Source: Condylostoma magnum
Lineage: Eukaryota > Ciliophora > Heterotrichea > Heterotrichida > Condylostomatidae
DNA: 35,325 bases
Assembly (NCBI GenBank): GCA_920105805.1
Contig: CAKKTI010000182.1
Span: 4,168-39,492, forward strand
Direction of reading: 5' to 3'
Positions 26,077 through 35,325 of the stretch are shown one piece after another. The notes under the pieces are model-generated. The model worked only from the letters and a program-made list of their open reading frames with translations, made no database searches and was not told the origin of the DNA. The position numbers were made by a program, and so were the translations under genes. Every line of letters begins with the position of its first letter. Within the stretch, counting starts at the first letter, position 1.

Positions 26077-26937
26077 CTAACTAAACAACGTTCTTATATT
26101 ATTTATAATCAACAGTCCTCCTGAAATCGCTCCTACTCCAAATAATACTCTTAGAATCAACTAAAAGAATGATATACGATCATTATAATTCTATAATAAC
26201 TCATCAGCACTATATAATCCCTCTTTTACAATAAAAATTTGCTTGAAAGGTACTAATTTACCATCTACTTGTTTTCCTAAAATAGATACGAAAATTCCAT
26301 TAGGAATATCTTTAAACTTTATCCTATAATCCCCTATTAATTTTCTGTATTCACCTCGTATACTATGTCGTTTTGACAAATAGTAATAATTGGTATCCTT
26401 ATACACAGCAAATCCCAAATTATCTACTTTGTCTCTCATCTCTTGTGTTATAATTTAAGTTGATGAATCAATATAACTGTTAATCTAAGTAAGAATAGAG
26501 CTATCAACAGTAAATTACCCTAATTACAATGTCCCTGTATAAATAACTTCTCCATTATTGAATCTGAACTTTGGATTAGTTTTGCTCTCTGGAAAATCTT
26601 CTGAATTAATTCTACTTGCACTTCACTATTTTCCATATCACTAATCTTTTATTTTATAATTTTAGTACATTTCTATTTCCCGCTTAAGCTTGAGCCCTTA
26701 GCACTCATAACTGGTAAGATCATCTAATAAAGAATGAAACTTTTCAGGTCTTTTAAGCTAGCCCTATGCAAAAACTATATTCCCTTCATTCTCTTCCTTT
26801 AACTCTTAAGAGCTATCAACTTTTCTTTTCATTTTCTCTAATATTTTAAATTTAGATCTATAATAAAGTTCCTCTAATGTAAGAAAAACACCACATATTC
26901 CAAATACTCCGATTCCTGTAAGAATTTAAGTATCCAT
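26077..26937 (-). CDS. TMEM43/LUMA-like membrane protein, copy A
   Basis: This predicts 286 residues. An N-terminal hydrophobic segment (MDTQILTGIGVFGICGVFLT) is followed by LKLKREIEMYQNYKIKD, QWYGKQWSASRINSEDFPES and TNPKFRF. The last part has IGDYRIKF, FVSILGKQVDGKLVPF and EGLYSADELL, then a final hydrophobic stretch. The order W-S-x-x-I-x-S-x-x-F, N-P, G-D-x-R-x-x-F, V-x-G-K-Q, L-V-P-F and S-A-x-E is that of TMEM43, an ER and inner-nuclear-membrane protein. Both Trp of the QWYGKQWS segment are TGA (26638, 26623). It is a tandem paralogue of copy B upstream. The end is TAG TAA (26077, 26074), with the transporter ATG starting one base later. The start is 10 nt after the copy B stop. Confidence 0.8.
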
Positions 26938-26947
26938 TTTAATTGTT

Positions 26948-27802
26948 TTATTTGTCCTTATTACTAATTATCAAACTTGCTCCAAAGATAACTCCAATTC
27001 CTAGCATACCTCTTAAAATTCATTAGAGTAACTTTTGATTGAACTCATACCCCTCTATCATCTCATTAAAATCATGTATTCCTTATTTTACTATAAAGAT
27101 ACCATCAAAAGGAATAATATACCCCTTTAACTGCATTCCGATAACTGATACTGGTATATTATTAGGAATATAATTATATGACAGCCTATAGTCTCCTATA
27201 ATTGTCCTTTTAACATATTCATTTGCTTTAACATACTTTTTAGACAGATAATAATATCTCTCATCCTTGTAGACAAAATACCCGTTCTATTCAGCACTCT
27301 CTCGCATTGGATCAAGAATTGCTCTAGGACGCACATTAAAGCTATCTGTGAGGTGATCTATTATAAAACTCTGTACTGTGAAAGGAGGAAGGGATAATTC
27401 TCCTTGGTATTTGAACTCGTTAGAGCTAAACTTAAACTTAGGATTTTTCTTATATTCAGGGAAATTGCTTGAGTCAACTTAGCAGCTGCTTCATTGTTTT
27501 AAGTAAAAATTCTTTGCATCTATAACGTTTTGGTACATGTCTACCTTTCTAATTAATTTAAGACCATCTACGGATAGATTTATAAGAGGATCGACAATGT
27601 TTTCCTTTGATTTGCGCTGTAATTGGCCTTGCAGAAACACAGGCTTCCCTTCGTTTTAAGGGCCTATTGATATTGGGTTTTTAATGCAATTTCTTAGTTT
27701 CCCAAGTGTAGATAATTGACTATTGAAGTAAAGCTCTTCTAGAGAAAATGTAATACCACATGCACCTATTACTCCGAGACCTAGGAACGAAGAGAAAGCC
27801 AT
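26948..27802 (-). CDS. TMEM43/LUMA-like membrane protein, copy B
   Basis: This predicts 284 residues, colinear with copy A: MAFSSFLGLGVIGACGITFS, SLEELYF, LKLIRKVDMYQNVIDAKNFY, LKQWSSCQVDSSNFPEY and KNPKFKFSSNEFKYQGEL. Then SFIIDHLTDSF, YKDERYYYLSKKYVKANEYV, IIGDYRLSYNYIPNNIPVSV and IGMQLKGYIIPF, and a final hydrophobic helix IGVIFGASLII. These are the TMEM43 landmarks. TGA at 27491 (residue 104) gives the conserved QWSS Trp, and TGA at 27020 (residue 261) gives LLQWILRG. The start ATG 27802 is set by alignment with the start of copy A. The stop is TAA 26948 after SNKDK. The two copies have clearly diverged, so the duplication is not recent. Confidence 0.82.
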
Positions 27803-28095
27803 ATATTTATTATATAAATCAGAAACGAGGAATTTAACATCAAGGTCAGATGTTAGAGAGATCATCACCATTAGAAAATAATATGGAAAATTATTAATTA
27901 TAATTATATTGGTTGTTTGCATAATGCATAGAAGATTAAAGCAGGTGAGCATGCAATAGGTAATTTATGCTCAGTTTTTATTGTAGTTTTGGATGCTTAA
28001 ACCATTTGCACTTAAATCCTTTACAAAGTAATAGCTCATTTTCTCTATTTTACAAGTATATAAATTTATTATCCAATTTAAAATTATTATCTATA

Positions 28096-28509
28096 TCAAA
28101 TTTCTTCAAACTCAGGCGGCATATCAAATATTCTAAAATTTCTTTTAACAGGAAAGTTCTACCTTGGTAATTCATCATCTGACGAATGATCTGATGCTTC
28201 TTGATCATTCTATTTGGAAGCATCTGTTCCTGGAATGTGTGAAAGTTTAAATAAAACTTATTATTGATTTGAAAAATAAACGAGATCTCCTACATTAGCC
28301 TCTTATAATTACTTAATGCTATAATAGGGTTCATCAACACTTCCTATTACATCATCAATCATTCCTATTACTAGCCTATTTTCAGCTGATACAGGTTAAT
28401 CTGGAATCACGATTTGGTTTGTCTGTGATTTTACAATGTAAAAGCCATCTACCGAGTGGAGAATTTAACCAAGTACTATTAGCTCACCTGATAAATGCTC
28501 TTATTACAT
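28096..28509 (-). CDS. NAF1: NAF1-like H/ACA snoRNP assembly factor (Gar1/Naf1 domain)
   Basis: This predicts 137 residues. The core LIVLGQILHSVDGFYIVKSQ, then RLVIGMIDDVIGSVDEPYYS and VGDLVYF, is the Gar1/Naf1 beta-barrel that binds dyskerin/Cbf5. What follows, GTDASKQNDQEASDHSSDDE, matches the characteristic Naf1 motif KG-x-DAS-x-x-ND-x-E and then an acidic SDDE, which favours Naf1 over Gar1. Naf1 holds nascent H/ACA particles in the nucleus until Gar1 replaces it. The protein is short: human and yeast Naf1 carry long extra N- and C-terminal regions that are missing here. The start is ATG 28509 and the stop TGA 28096 after EFEEI, followed within three codons by TAA TAA. Confidence 0.78.
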
Positions 28510-28613
28510 TAATAAAATGTTGATATATGCAATGGCTAATGAAATTTATATGAGTAAGTCAATAATTAACTCATAAAAGAAGCATATTTTAGTGGTTTTA
28601 TTATTTAAAATTA

Positions 28614-29492
28614 TCAAATTACATGTAACTAATCTTCCTCTTCATAAATATCATCTAGTTAACTATTACTTACTCTTCCTTTTTTATCAAATATAACTTT
28701 TTCCCAAACTCTACGACTAGGAAGCATATGCTATTCTCCCTTTGGGAACATTTTGAAAAAGTAAGCAAACCTATAAATATCTCTTAAAAAAAGCATAAAA
28801 TCCCTTCCATGATTCATATGCTTTATGTGAGTAAGTTCATGGAACATTACAGCTAATAAAGTAGATCTATTATAAAACAAAGTAGGATCATTAGGACTAT
28901 CTTTATTTCTAATCCTTATTCTAATATGATGAGCAAATAATTTAGATGTAGTATTGTCAGCATTTTTGAATTTAACAGGAATTCTTGTAGTTCAGGCAGG
29001 TTTACCTTTGGTCGGATTATTTTCACTCAAAGCTGCATAAAAGATATTAAACTTTTTAGTAATTGGCAAAATAGTAGCTTCTAAATCCCTCATAATACTT
29101 TCGACCTTCTCTCTATGCAATAGCAGAAGTGTTTTTCCCTCTGAGGTTATACAAGTAGAGAAAGTCTAAAATCTTTCAGGATATTTATCAGGCAGTTTAT
29201 AATTCTTCAAAGAGATAGCCAAAGACTCCCTACTTGAAATCTTCCTATATTTCTATCTAATATGCACAACTTTCTCCTATTCATCTTATTACGGCCTTAC
29301 ATTCTATATCGTTTTCTCTCTCAAAATAACAGATCTTTTAGGTGTTCTTCTCTTCTATATTGATTGGATCAAAGGCAAAGGTGGTAAACTTTTCCTAAAG
29401 TTAGAAGAGTGGACACTGTTAGCCTTTGGAGGAACCACAGGCTTAATTTATGTTCCTCTGATCTCAAAACTGATATTTTTACCAACTAGCAT
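28614..29492 (-). CDS. WLM-type (Wss1-like) zinc metalloprotease
   Basis: This predicts 292 residues. A basic, Pro/Ser-rich N-terminal half (KRRTPKRSVILREK) precedes the WLM fold. That fold runs from YAALSENNPTKGKPAWTTRI through HHIRIRIRNKD to the zinc site HELTHIKHMNHGRDF, in which H218, E219, H222 and H228 give the HExxHxxxxxH pattern of Wss1/SPRTN-like gluzincin relatives. Such proteases remove DNA-protein crosslinks or SUMO/ubiquitin-linked proteins in the nucleus. That role is inferred from the domain, and no SUMO-interacting motif is obvious. TGA at 28992 (residue 167, PAWTTR) reads as Trp. The end is TGA TAA at 28614, or TAG at 28629. The start codon is 7 bp from the divergent DPP III start. 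Confidence 0.75.
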
Positions 29493-29499
29493 AAAAAAT
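29493..29499. promoter_or_regulatory. 7-bp divergent intergenic region between WLM protease and DPP III starts
   Basis: CAT (minus-strand start of the WLM gene), AAAAAAT, ATG (start of DPP III) follow without interruption. The DPP III start is supported by N-terminal homology. The WLM start is the only ATG for about 360 nt in that frame, so it is somewhat less sure. Confidence 0.5.
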
Positions 29500-31560
29500 A
29501 TGAGTAAGCCTTACATCGATATGGAAGCTCCGGTGCAAAATCTGGATTGCAGTAATGCCTGGACTAATCTTACCAGTCAGGAAAAGCATTATGCCTACTA
29601 TTTCGCTCGAGCATGTTGGGAAGGAAGCAAAATCTGTTGGTTCTAGCGTTCTTATGAATCTCCTGGCCTATATTTAATGCTGTCGGAATTGTTTAAGGAC
29701 AGTGAAATTGAGTAAAAGGCTAAGTCAGCAGGCTTAGAAGATTAGGAATGGAGATAATTCTTAGCCTATTCAGCTGGAATCTTTGGTAATATGGGGAATT
29801 ATAGGAGTTTTGGAGACACTAAGATAATTCCTGAGTTGCCATAAGAGAAATTTGATGCTGTTATTAATAGTTCTAATAATGATCGTGTTAAGGAGATATA
29901 CGGTAGGATTAGGGATATTATTTTTAACAATGAATCTCAGTACTAATAATTGAATTTCCCTGATTTAGGAGGTATTTCGTCGTATTATAGCAGAGATATA
30001 ACTTCATAAGAGGCTAACTTAGTCAAGGAGTTTTTATCAAGCATAAATATAACAGACTAACATATCAATAGTAGGCTTTGGAAGGTAGGAGAAGTCTTGG
30101 AAGTAAGAATCACAAGTTTACCTAATAACGCTTTATCATTTTTAGGTGATTATGAGTACCAAGGCAGGAAAATACGAATTGTGAATGGGGATTACAGTGC
30201 TTTTGTATAACGATTACAGAATAATTTAGTACAAGCCCTTCCTTATGTAGCAAATGAAACTTAATAAAACATGATTATTAAGTACCTAAATCACTTCACT
30301 ACTGGAGATATTAATGATCATAAAGATAGTTAAAGATTCTGGATTAAAGATCTTGGCCCAGTTATAGAAACTAATCTAGGATTTATTGAAACTTACGTTG
30401 ATCCCTTGGGAATCAGAGCTGAGTTTGAAGGGTTTGTCAGTATAGTTGATAAAGAAGTAAGTGCTAAATTTGCTAAACTAGTAGAACAAGCTTCTGAGAT
30501 AATAGCTAAATTACCTTGGGGAACAGAGTTCGAAAAGGATCAATTCACTCCTCCTGATTTTACTTCTTTAGATGTACTGGCCTTTGCTACTGCCGGAGTT
30601 CCTATTGGAATAAATATTCCTAACTATGATGATATAAGAACTAACGAAGGATTCAAAAATGTTAACTTAGGAAATGCTTATCCTAAAGTTACTCCTACTA
30701 ATCTTTAATTTTTAAAGGAAGAAGATGTATAGCTAATTCTAGACATGTTTCATGATGGGGAAACTATTATGGTTGCATTGCATGAGCTACTAGGCCATGG
30801 AAGTGGGAAGCTGCTGATAAAGAATGCTGATGGTAGTTTTAATTTTAACACTGAGGCTGTTAATCCTGCCACTGGGGAAAAGATTGATAGCTGGTATGAA
30901 GCTGATCAGACCTGGAGTTCTAAATTCGCAGATCTATCAAATCCATATGAGGAATGCAGGGCAGAGACAGTTGCAACTTATTTATCCTGTCAACCTGAGC
31001 CTTATTAAATCTTTGGAGTTGAAGACAGTGAAAGATGCAGAAATATGATCTGGCTGTATATGTGCTACTAAGGAATAAAGGCATTACAGTTCTACAGTCG
31101 TGAGGCCTCAAAATGGGGACAGGCTCACTGTAGAGCTAGATATGCAATCTTTAAAGTAATGATTGAAGCTGAGGACAATTTCCTTACTATTGATTTCACA
31201 GATGACAGCTTTACAGTAAACATGGACTTTGCTAAAATTGCAACTAGTGGACTTACTGCCATCTCTAATTTCTTAACTAAGTTACATTGTTATAAAGCAA
31301 CTGGAGATGTGGCTAGAGGTCGGGAATTCTTTGAAAGATATTCGTCTGTAGATGATCTAGGATTGAGACTGTAAGAAATTATACTAGCTAACCAGAAGCC
31401 AAGGAGACTTAATGTGTAACCCCATTTAGAATATAGAGATGGCCAACCGTAATTGGTTAATTTTGATGAAAGCTTTGAAGGAATTATACAGTCTTATTTA
31501 GCAAGATATCCTGAATTTGATCAAGAAATGTACGATTTGTGGGTAAGAGAATTCGCTTAG
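29500..31560 (+). CDS. DPP3: Dipeptidyl peptidase III (M49 zinc peptidase)
   Basis: This predicts 686 residues, close to the 700-740 of the family. It starts [20 protein letters not shown], like human DPP3. [20 protein letters not shown] and [20 protein letters not shown] follow, then the zinc motif HELLGH (428-433, the M49 form HExxGH) and the second motif EECRAE (484-489). Next comes [20 protein letters not shown], and the C-terminus ends [11 protein letters not shown]. The enzyme removes dipeptides from the N-terminus of short peptides in the cytosol. All 12 Trp are TGG. The end is TAG 31558-31560. This stop is informative: downstream there is no in-frame TGA before the ATG of the next gene, which is in the same frame, so a TGA-only code would fuse the two proteins. 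Confidence 0.96.
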
Positions 31561-31635
31561 TTTAAAATTTAGATTATTTTTAAGTAGATTTATTAAAATT
31601 GTTCCAATAAACATAAGTAATTTAGTATTTTTATA

Positions 31636-31920
31636 ATGGACGGTAGTATGAATGCACCTTTATTAGACTAGAAGCCCATGAATCCTTTAGATTATAGTTA
31701 ACCTTAAATTAACTTATGCTCGCATTGCTAGAAGTCTATACCTAAGAATGTTTATAAAGCTGATGCAAGATCATGGATGTATTGCGGAGGTCTTTGTGGA
31801 ATTGGTTGTATTCTTGGAGCTTGTTTCCTTCCAATTATTGCTAAAAGATTGTAAAAGGAAACTTATATGTGTACTGTCTGCTAGAAATACGATGAAGATT
31901 ATAAAGGGTGTAATGTTTAG
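31636..31920 (+). CDS. Small LITAF-domain-like zinc-binding membrane protein
   Basis: This predicts 94 residues. A Pro/Gln-containing head (MDGSMNAPLLDQKPMNPLDY) precedes a C-x-x-C (LCSHCQ), a conserved-looking Trp and a Cys/Gly-rich hydrophobic stretch (MYCGGLCGIGCILGACFLPI). A second C-x-x-C (YMCTVCQ) follows. This CxxC - hydrophobic - CxxC order is that of LITAF/SIMPLE domains, which insert a hydrophobic hairpin into the cytosolic face of endosomal membranes around one zinc ion. The match is by pattern. The stop is TAG 31918 after KGCNV, or TAG 31930. It lies between DPP III and NHE on the same strand. Confidence 0.65.
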
Positions 31921-32044
31921 TTAAAAAATTAGAATTTATTTACACTTATATTAAATTTAGGTTAGATCTATTCTTTTCTTAATTGCATTAATTCTACATT
32001 GGTACATTATAAATTACCTTAACATTAAGCCCCGGGTAATAAAA

Positions 32045-33502
32045 ATGGGAGAGAGTGATTCAGAGGCAATTAGTAATGGAATATTAGTACTTCTCTTAGT
32101 ATTATTTCTATCCATGCTAGGAGGACATATACTCAAACACTATAAAATACAATGAATGACTGAAGCTGGTATTGCGACAATTTTTGGAATCTTATGCGGA
32201 GGACTTATAGAACTACTAGGTGAGGCTTCAAATTTAAAATCTGTTACTTAACTAAACGTTGAATTCTTCCTTCTTTTTCTCCTTCCTCCGATTATTTTTG
32301 AAAGCGGGTACAATATGGATACTTAAACCTTTTTTACTTACTTTGGACCTATATGCGCATATGCTTTTGTAGGTACTTTCCTATCAACTTTTATAATAAG
32401 TTCCTTGATTTTTATAGTTGGATAAGTATTTAGTGTGACTAGTCTTACTTTATCAGAATCATTTGCCTTCGGGACTTTAATCTCAGCAACGGATCCAGTA
32501 TCAGTTCTAGCAATAATGAAAGATTTAAATGCTGATAAAAAGCTGTATACTTTGATATTCGGGGAAAGTATATTCAACGATGCTGTAACTATTGCTTTGT
32601 ATAGGGCTGTAATAGCTATCTAAATGAGCTCAGGAGGATCTTATATAATGTTATCATCAGCTGGGCAATTTTTACTAGTATTTTTTGGATCATTTTTAGT
32701 CGGGGCAGTAATAGCATTAATAGTATCCTTTATACTCAAATTATTCAGATCTGGGTACAATAGAATTAACTTTGAAGCTGCAACAGTTACTTTTGGACCT
32801 TGGATATCATACTTAGTGTCAGAGGCTCTTTCTATGTCAGGGATTGTAAGCATTCTATTTTGTGGTATCTTCATGGCTAGATATACTTATCCTAATTTGT
32901 CTAATATGACCAAGGAAATGGTGGCTAAAGCATATAGTGTTGTAGCACATTCAGCAGAGGTACTAGTATTCATATTCTTAGGGATGGGTGCTTTCAGTTT
33001 CAATCTTCCGTATGGTAAAATGGGAGCAGGGCTGTTCATTCTAGCATTTCTATTTATAAACTTTGGAAGAGCAGTGAATATTTTGGTGAATTCATGACTA
33101 CTTTAAAGCTTCGGAATGAAAGTACCAAGTAAGTTTTAATTAATTATGTGGTTTTCTGGATTAAGAGGAGCAATTGGTAACTTTTATATAGCATTTGCAC
33201 TGGCTATTAGATCTTTGCATGATTTCGAAGGTGGAAATGGGGATGTAATACTAACTCTTACTTTGATTTATGCATTAATTACTATCATTTTTATAGCTGG
33301 GGGTATAACTCCTCTTTTACTAGCTTTTGATGTTATTGACAACGGCGAGATTATGCAAGAAGACAGGGGTGACAAGTGCTCATAGATTATGAATTGGTTA
33401 GTTGTTTTGGATTCTAATTATATTTATCCGAATGTTGTGGGAAATGATAACACAATAGAGTATGAAGAGCAGGATCCAGAAAGTAGTATTGAGTTAACCT
33501 AA
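32045..33502 (+). CDS. Na+/H+ exchanger of the NHE (CPA1) family, endosomal NHE6/7/9-like
   Basis: This predicts 485 residues, near the minimum for the family. The membrane domain shows [57 protein letters not shown] (carrying the ND pair), [16 protein letters not shown] and [20 protein letters not shown]. The DPVSVLAI wording points to the organellar NHE6/7/9 clade. It exchanges Na+ or K+ for H+ across endosomal or other membranes. Two internal TGA are Trp: 32153 (residue 37, IQWMTEAG, start of the second helix) and 33095 (residue 351, NSWLLQSFG); homology continues on both sides. The tail is short (about 45 residues). The stop is TAA 33500, and the next gene starts 16 nt later. Confidence 0.92.
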
Positions 33503-33518
33503 AAATGTAATAGTAAAA

Positions 33519-34325
33519 ATGTCTAGCGTTAATAGTAAAAAGCGCAATTCCTACAGAATAAAGTCTAATTTTAATCCTTATATTAGTGATATTGATATTT
33601 TTAATAAAAGAACTTAAAGGATTTAGAAGGTCTAGCATGCTATTTTTATTTAAAAGCATATCAAGGGATGGCTACAAAGATTAAAGTTTTAAAAGTTTTA
33701 ATAATTACATGTAAAATTTAAGTAGAAAAGTAAAGGAAATATGATTCATGGAATTTAGAAATGCAATTAGTTAATTAGAAAGAAAGCACAAATATAGATT
33801 TTAAGAGGATTTAGTAAATTAAAATAATCTAAAAGAAGAGAACTGAGATTCAGATTTGATTCATAGTGGGAAGCTGGCTATATGTTTAATCCTCCTAATG
33901 TATAAGTACCAAGTCAAATAAAAAGTCCTACAAATGCTTTAAGTCCCAAAGATTTCGTGTTTAAATAAAAGATAAACAAAAAGCGGCCGCAGACATGTAC
34001 AAATTAAGGTAATAATACAGATAAGAAGAAAATATTAACTCCGAATTTACCTGCACAATTAACCGAAGAATCGAGAAAATAAGATTACCCTGCTGATTAA
34101 CTATAACAAAGGTTAAAACAATTAGAAAACCTAATACAGGTAAAGTTTAGCACTTTAACTTTAGAATTAGATATAAGAGATAATTTATAGTATACTAAAG
34201 ATCATCTGAATAACTAAATACAGCAACTAATACAAAAAATGATTAGAAAATAGATTGATATAATTAATTTTGAGTATCAAGTTTTAGTTCATTTTATTGT
34301 TATTTCTTCATTGTCTAAGGTGTAA
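33519..34325 (+). CDS. IQ-motif, coiled-coil protein of unknown function
   Basis: This predicts 268 residues starting MSSVNSKKRNSYRIKSNFNP. An IQ-like calmodulin-binding helix lies near residues 38-58 (IFIQKHIKGWLQRLKFQKF: I-Q-x-x-x-(K)G-x-x-x-R with two changes). A basic middle region (RKKAQIQILRGFSKLKQSKR) and a Lys/Pro-rich linker follow. A C-terminal coiled coil runs through QRLKQLENLIQVKFSTLTLE and HLNNQIQQLIQKMIRKQIDI. No family is recognised; a cytoskeletal or centrosomal role is possible but unproven. The exact stop is unclear. I take TAA TAA at 34323, where coiled-coil character ends and Ile/Ser-rich sequence begins; TAG at 34248 is an alternative. No TGA occurs inside. Confidence 0.55.
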
Positions 34326-34445
34326 TAAAAATAATATTGCATAAACTATAACACCTACGAATAACAAACTACAGACTTTTGCCTAATGTATTAAAATTAA
34401 ATAGATTTAAACATAATTTTAGTAAAATTGCTTAACTGCAAATAA

Positions 34446-35324
34446 CTAATAATATTTTCCTATAATCCTACAGACTTTAAGTGCTCCGTCTGTATCTGAT
34501 CCTAGTAAAACAAACTCATTATCTTTTATTGCAATATTCCCTCCATAAATATCTCCTTCTTGCATAAAAAGTCTGCGATAGGTATACCCTAATGAGTTTT
34601 CATACCTTTTCACTTCAATAGCTCCACTATACTTTGATTAATAAGTCGAAGGAATAGCTGCTCCATATACTCTTTATCCGGCCTAATCCCAAAATAGTTT
34701 TTCAGTTCTATCTCTAATAGGTACTTTATGCTTTTCAGTTAAACTTCCATCCTTTTATTCCCTTTCGTAGTAAACAAGTTAATTATAGTCAATAGAAGTT
34801 TAAGATATTATTACATCGCCAAATTTAGTATATGCAATGCCTGGAATCGATACACTCTCTGTATTCAATAAGGGATTACACTGTGCTATTTAATCCAACT
34901 TAAAATTGCATCGATATACATAACTGCTTTTAATCTAAAGGAAATTATAAATGTAATCAAAATATAACTGTAATATAGATTAATCATTTAAATCAATTGG
35001 AAATTGGAATTTTTAAGCTAAATATAGATCGTTTTCATTTGTTACTATCAAATCTCCGAAGATTCCTTATATTTATTTATCCAAATAGATAGTTCCTTTA
35101 TACTTTGCTTAGTTATTTTCCATCATATCAAATACTTCTATTCTAGTTCCATGATCTCCAAAAGCGTAATTCAGTACATAAAGTGTATTTGGCTTTTGTA
35201 TGTATATTCCAAAAGGATGAAATTTTATATCAGGAAAATCTAATAGTTCTATTTTCGTATCTTTTATTTGTAAGTCTTCCCTGTCTAAAATTGATAAATA
35301 ACCATTAGGAGCTTACCCTGCTCC
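34446..35324 (-). CDS. Paraoxonase/arylesterase-like six-bladed beta-propeller (partial, 5' end cut)
   Basis: The window holds the last 292 residues. FHPFGIYIQKPNTLYVLNYA then GTRIEVFDM matches the signature F-H-P-H-G-I-S...LYVVNH...VEVF of serum paraoxonases. GDLIVTNENDLYLAQKFQFP matches the NDIVV...FYAT blade, in which the paired His residues of PON1 are not conserved here. A C-terminal blade GGNIAIKDNEFVLLGS and a final Cys (ALKVC) resemble the PON C-terminus. Vertebrate enzymes are Ca2+-dependent lactonases; whether this copy is catalytic is open because the usual calcium and His ligands are not all visible. The end is TAG 34446 after IIGKYY. The N-terminus and any signal anchor lie beyond the window. 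Confidence 0.75.
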
Positions 35325-35325
35325 A

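Noticed and set aside
34446-35324. Recent transfer of the paraoxonase-like gene from bacteria or animals.
   Set aside because: It uses TAA/TAG as Gln at many sites and matches local composition, so nothing suggests recent transfer.

Overview
The window is a gene-dense, AT-rich, almost intron-free stretch of a ciliate macronuclear genome. In conserved genes TAA and TAG stand where Gln is expected. TGA stands at family-invariant Trp positions: the Myb repeat, the cyclin box, the DxW of a protein kinase, a K+ channel and TMEM43. Yet all three codons also sit at the exact ends of conserved proteins: TAG after STI1, AFG1, BCKDHB and DPP3; TAA after an SNF1 kinase and NHE; TGA after CDC48, FARSB and cytochrome c1. 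This is the all-sense, context-terminated code described for the heterotrich Condylostoma magnum (NCBI table 28), so I infer a Condylostoma-like heterotrich. Because no codon always stops, every frame is open. I therefore called genes by homology, amino-acid composition and start/stop context.

Layout. 2-4645 (+): end of STI1, a repeat protein that may be ciliary, a two-repeat Myb protein, AFG1 ATPase, and a COQ11/NDUFA9-like SDR. 4646-6583 (-): a cyclic-nucleotide-binding K+ channel meeting COQ11 stop to stop. 6584-8636: the only long gene-poor gap. 8637-9617 (+): unknown gene; 9624-12117 (-): cytochrome c1 and an SNF1/AMPK kinase. 12134-14911 (+): PheRS beta and an unknown Gln-rich protein. 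14922-17300 (-): CDC48. 17844-24667 (+): BCKDHB, a coiled-coil protein, a cyclin, a Notch-repeat (LNR) membrane protein and a multi-pass protein. 24822-29492 (-): amino-acid transporter, two tandem TMEM43 paralogues, NAF1 and a WLM metalloprotease. 29500-34325 (+): DPP III, a LITAF-like protein, an endosomal-type NHE and an IQ-motif protein. 34446-35324 (-): a paraoxonase-like protein, cut by the window edge.

Architecture. Spacers are extremely short: 4-16 nt between several head-to-tail genes, 0-10 nt between most convergent stops, and 7 and 16 nt between two pairs of divergent start codons. Most starts lie directly behind an A-rich TATAAAA-like string, and most real stops are followed at once by further stop codons. 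I saw no mobile element, CRISPR array, rRNA, tRNA or telomere repeat. The genes are ordinary host functions with no single shared pathway; AFG1, COQ11, cytochrome c1 and BCKDHB are mitochondrial. The notable biology is the code and how genes begin and end within it.
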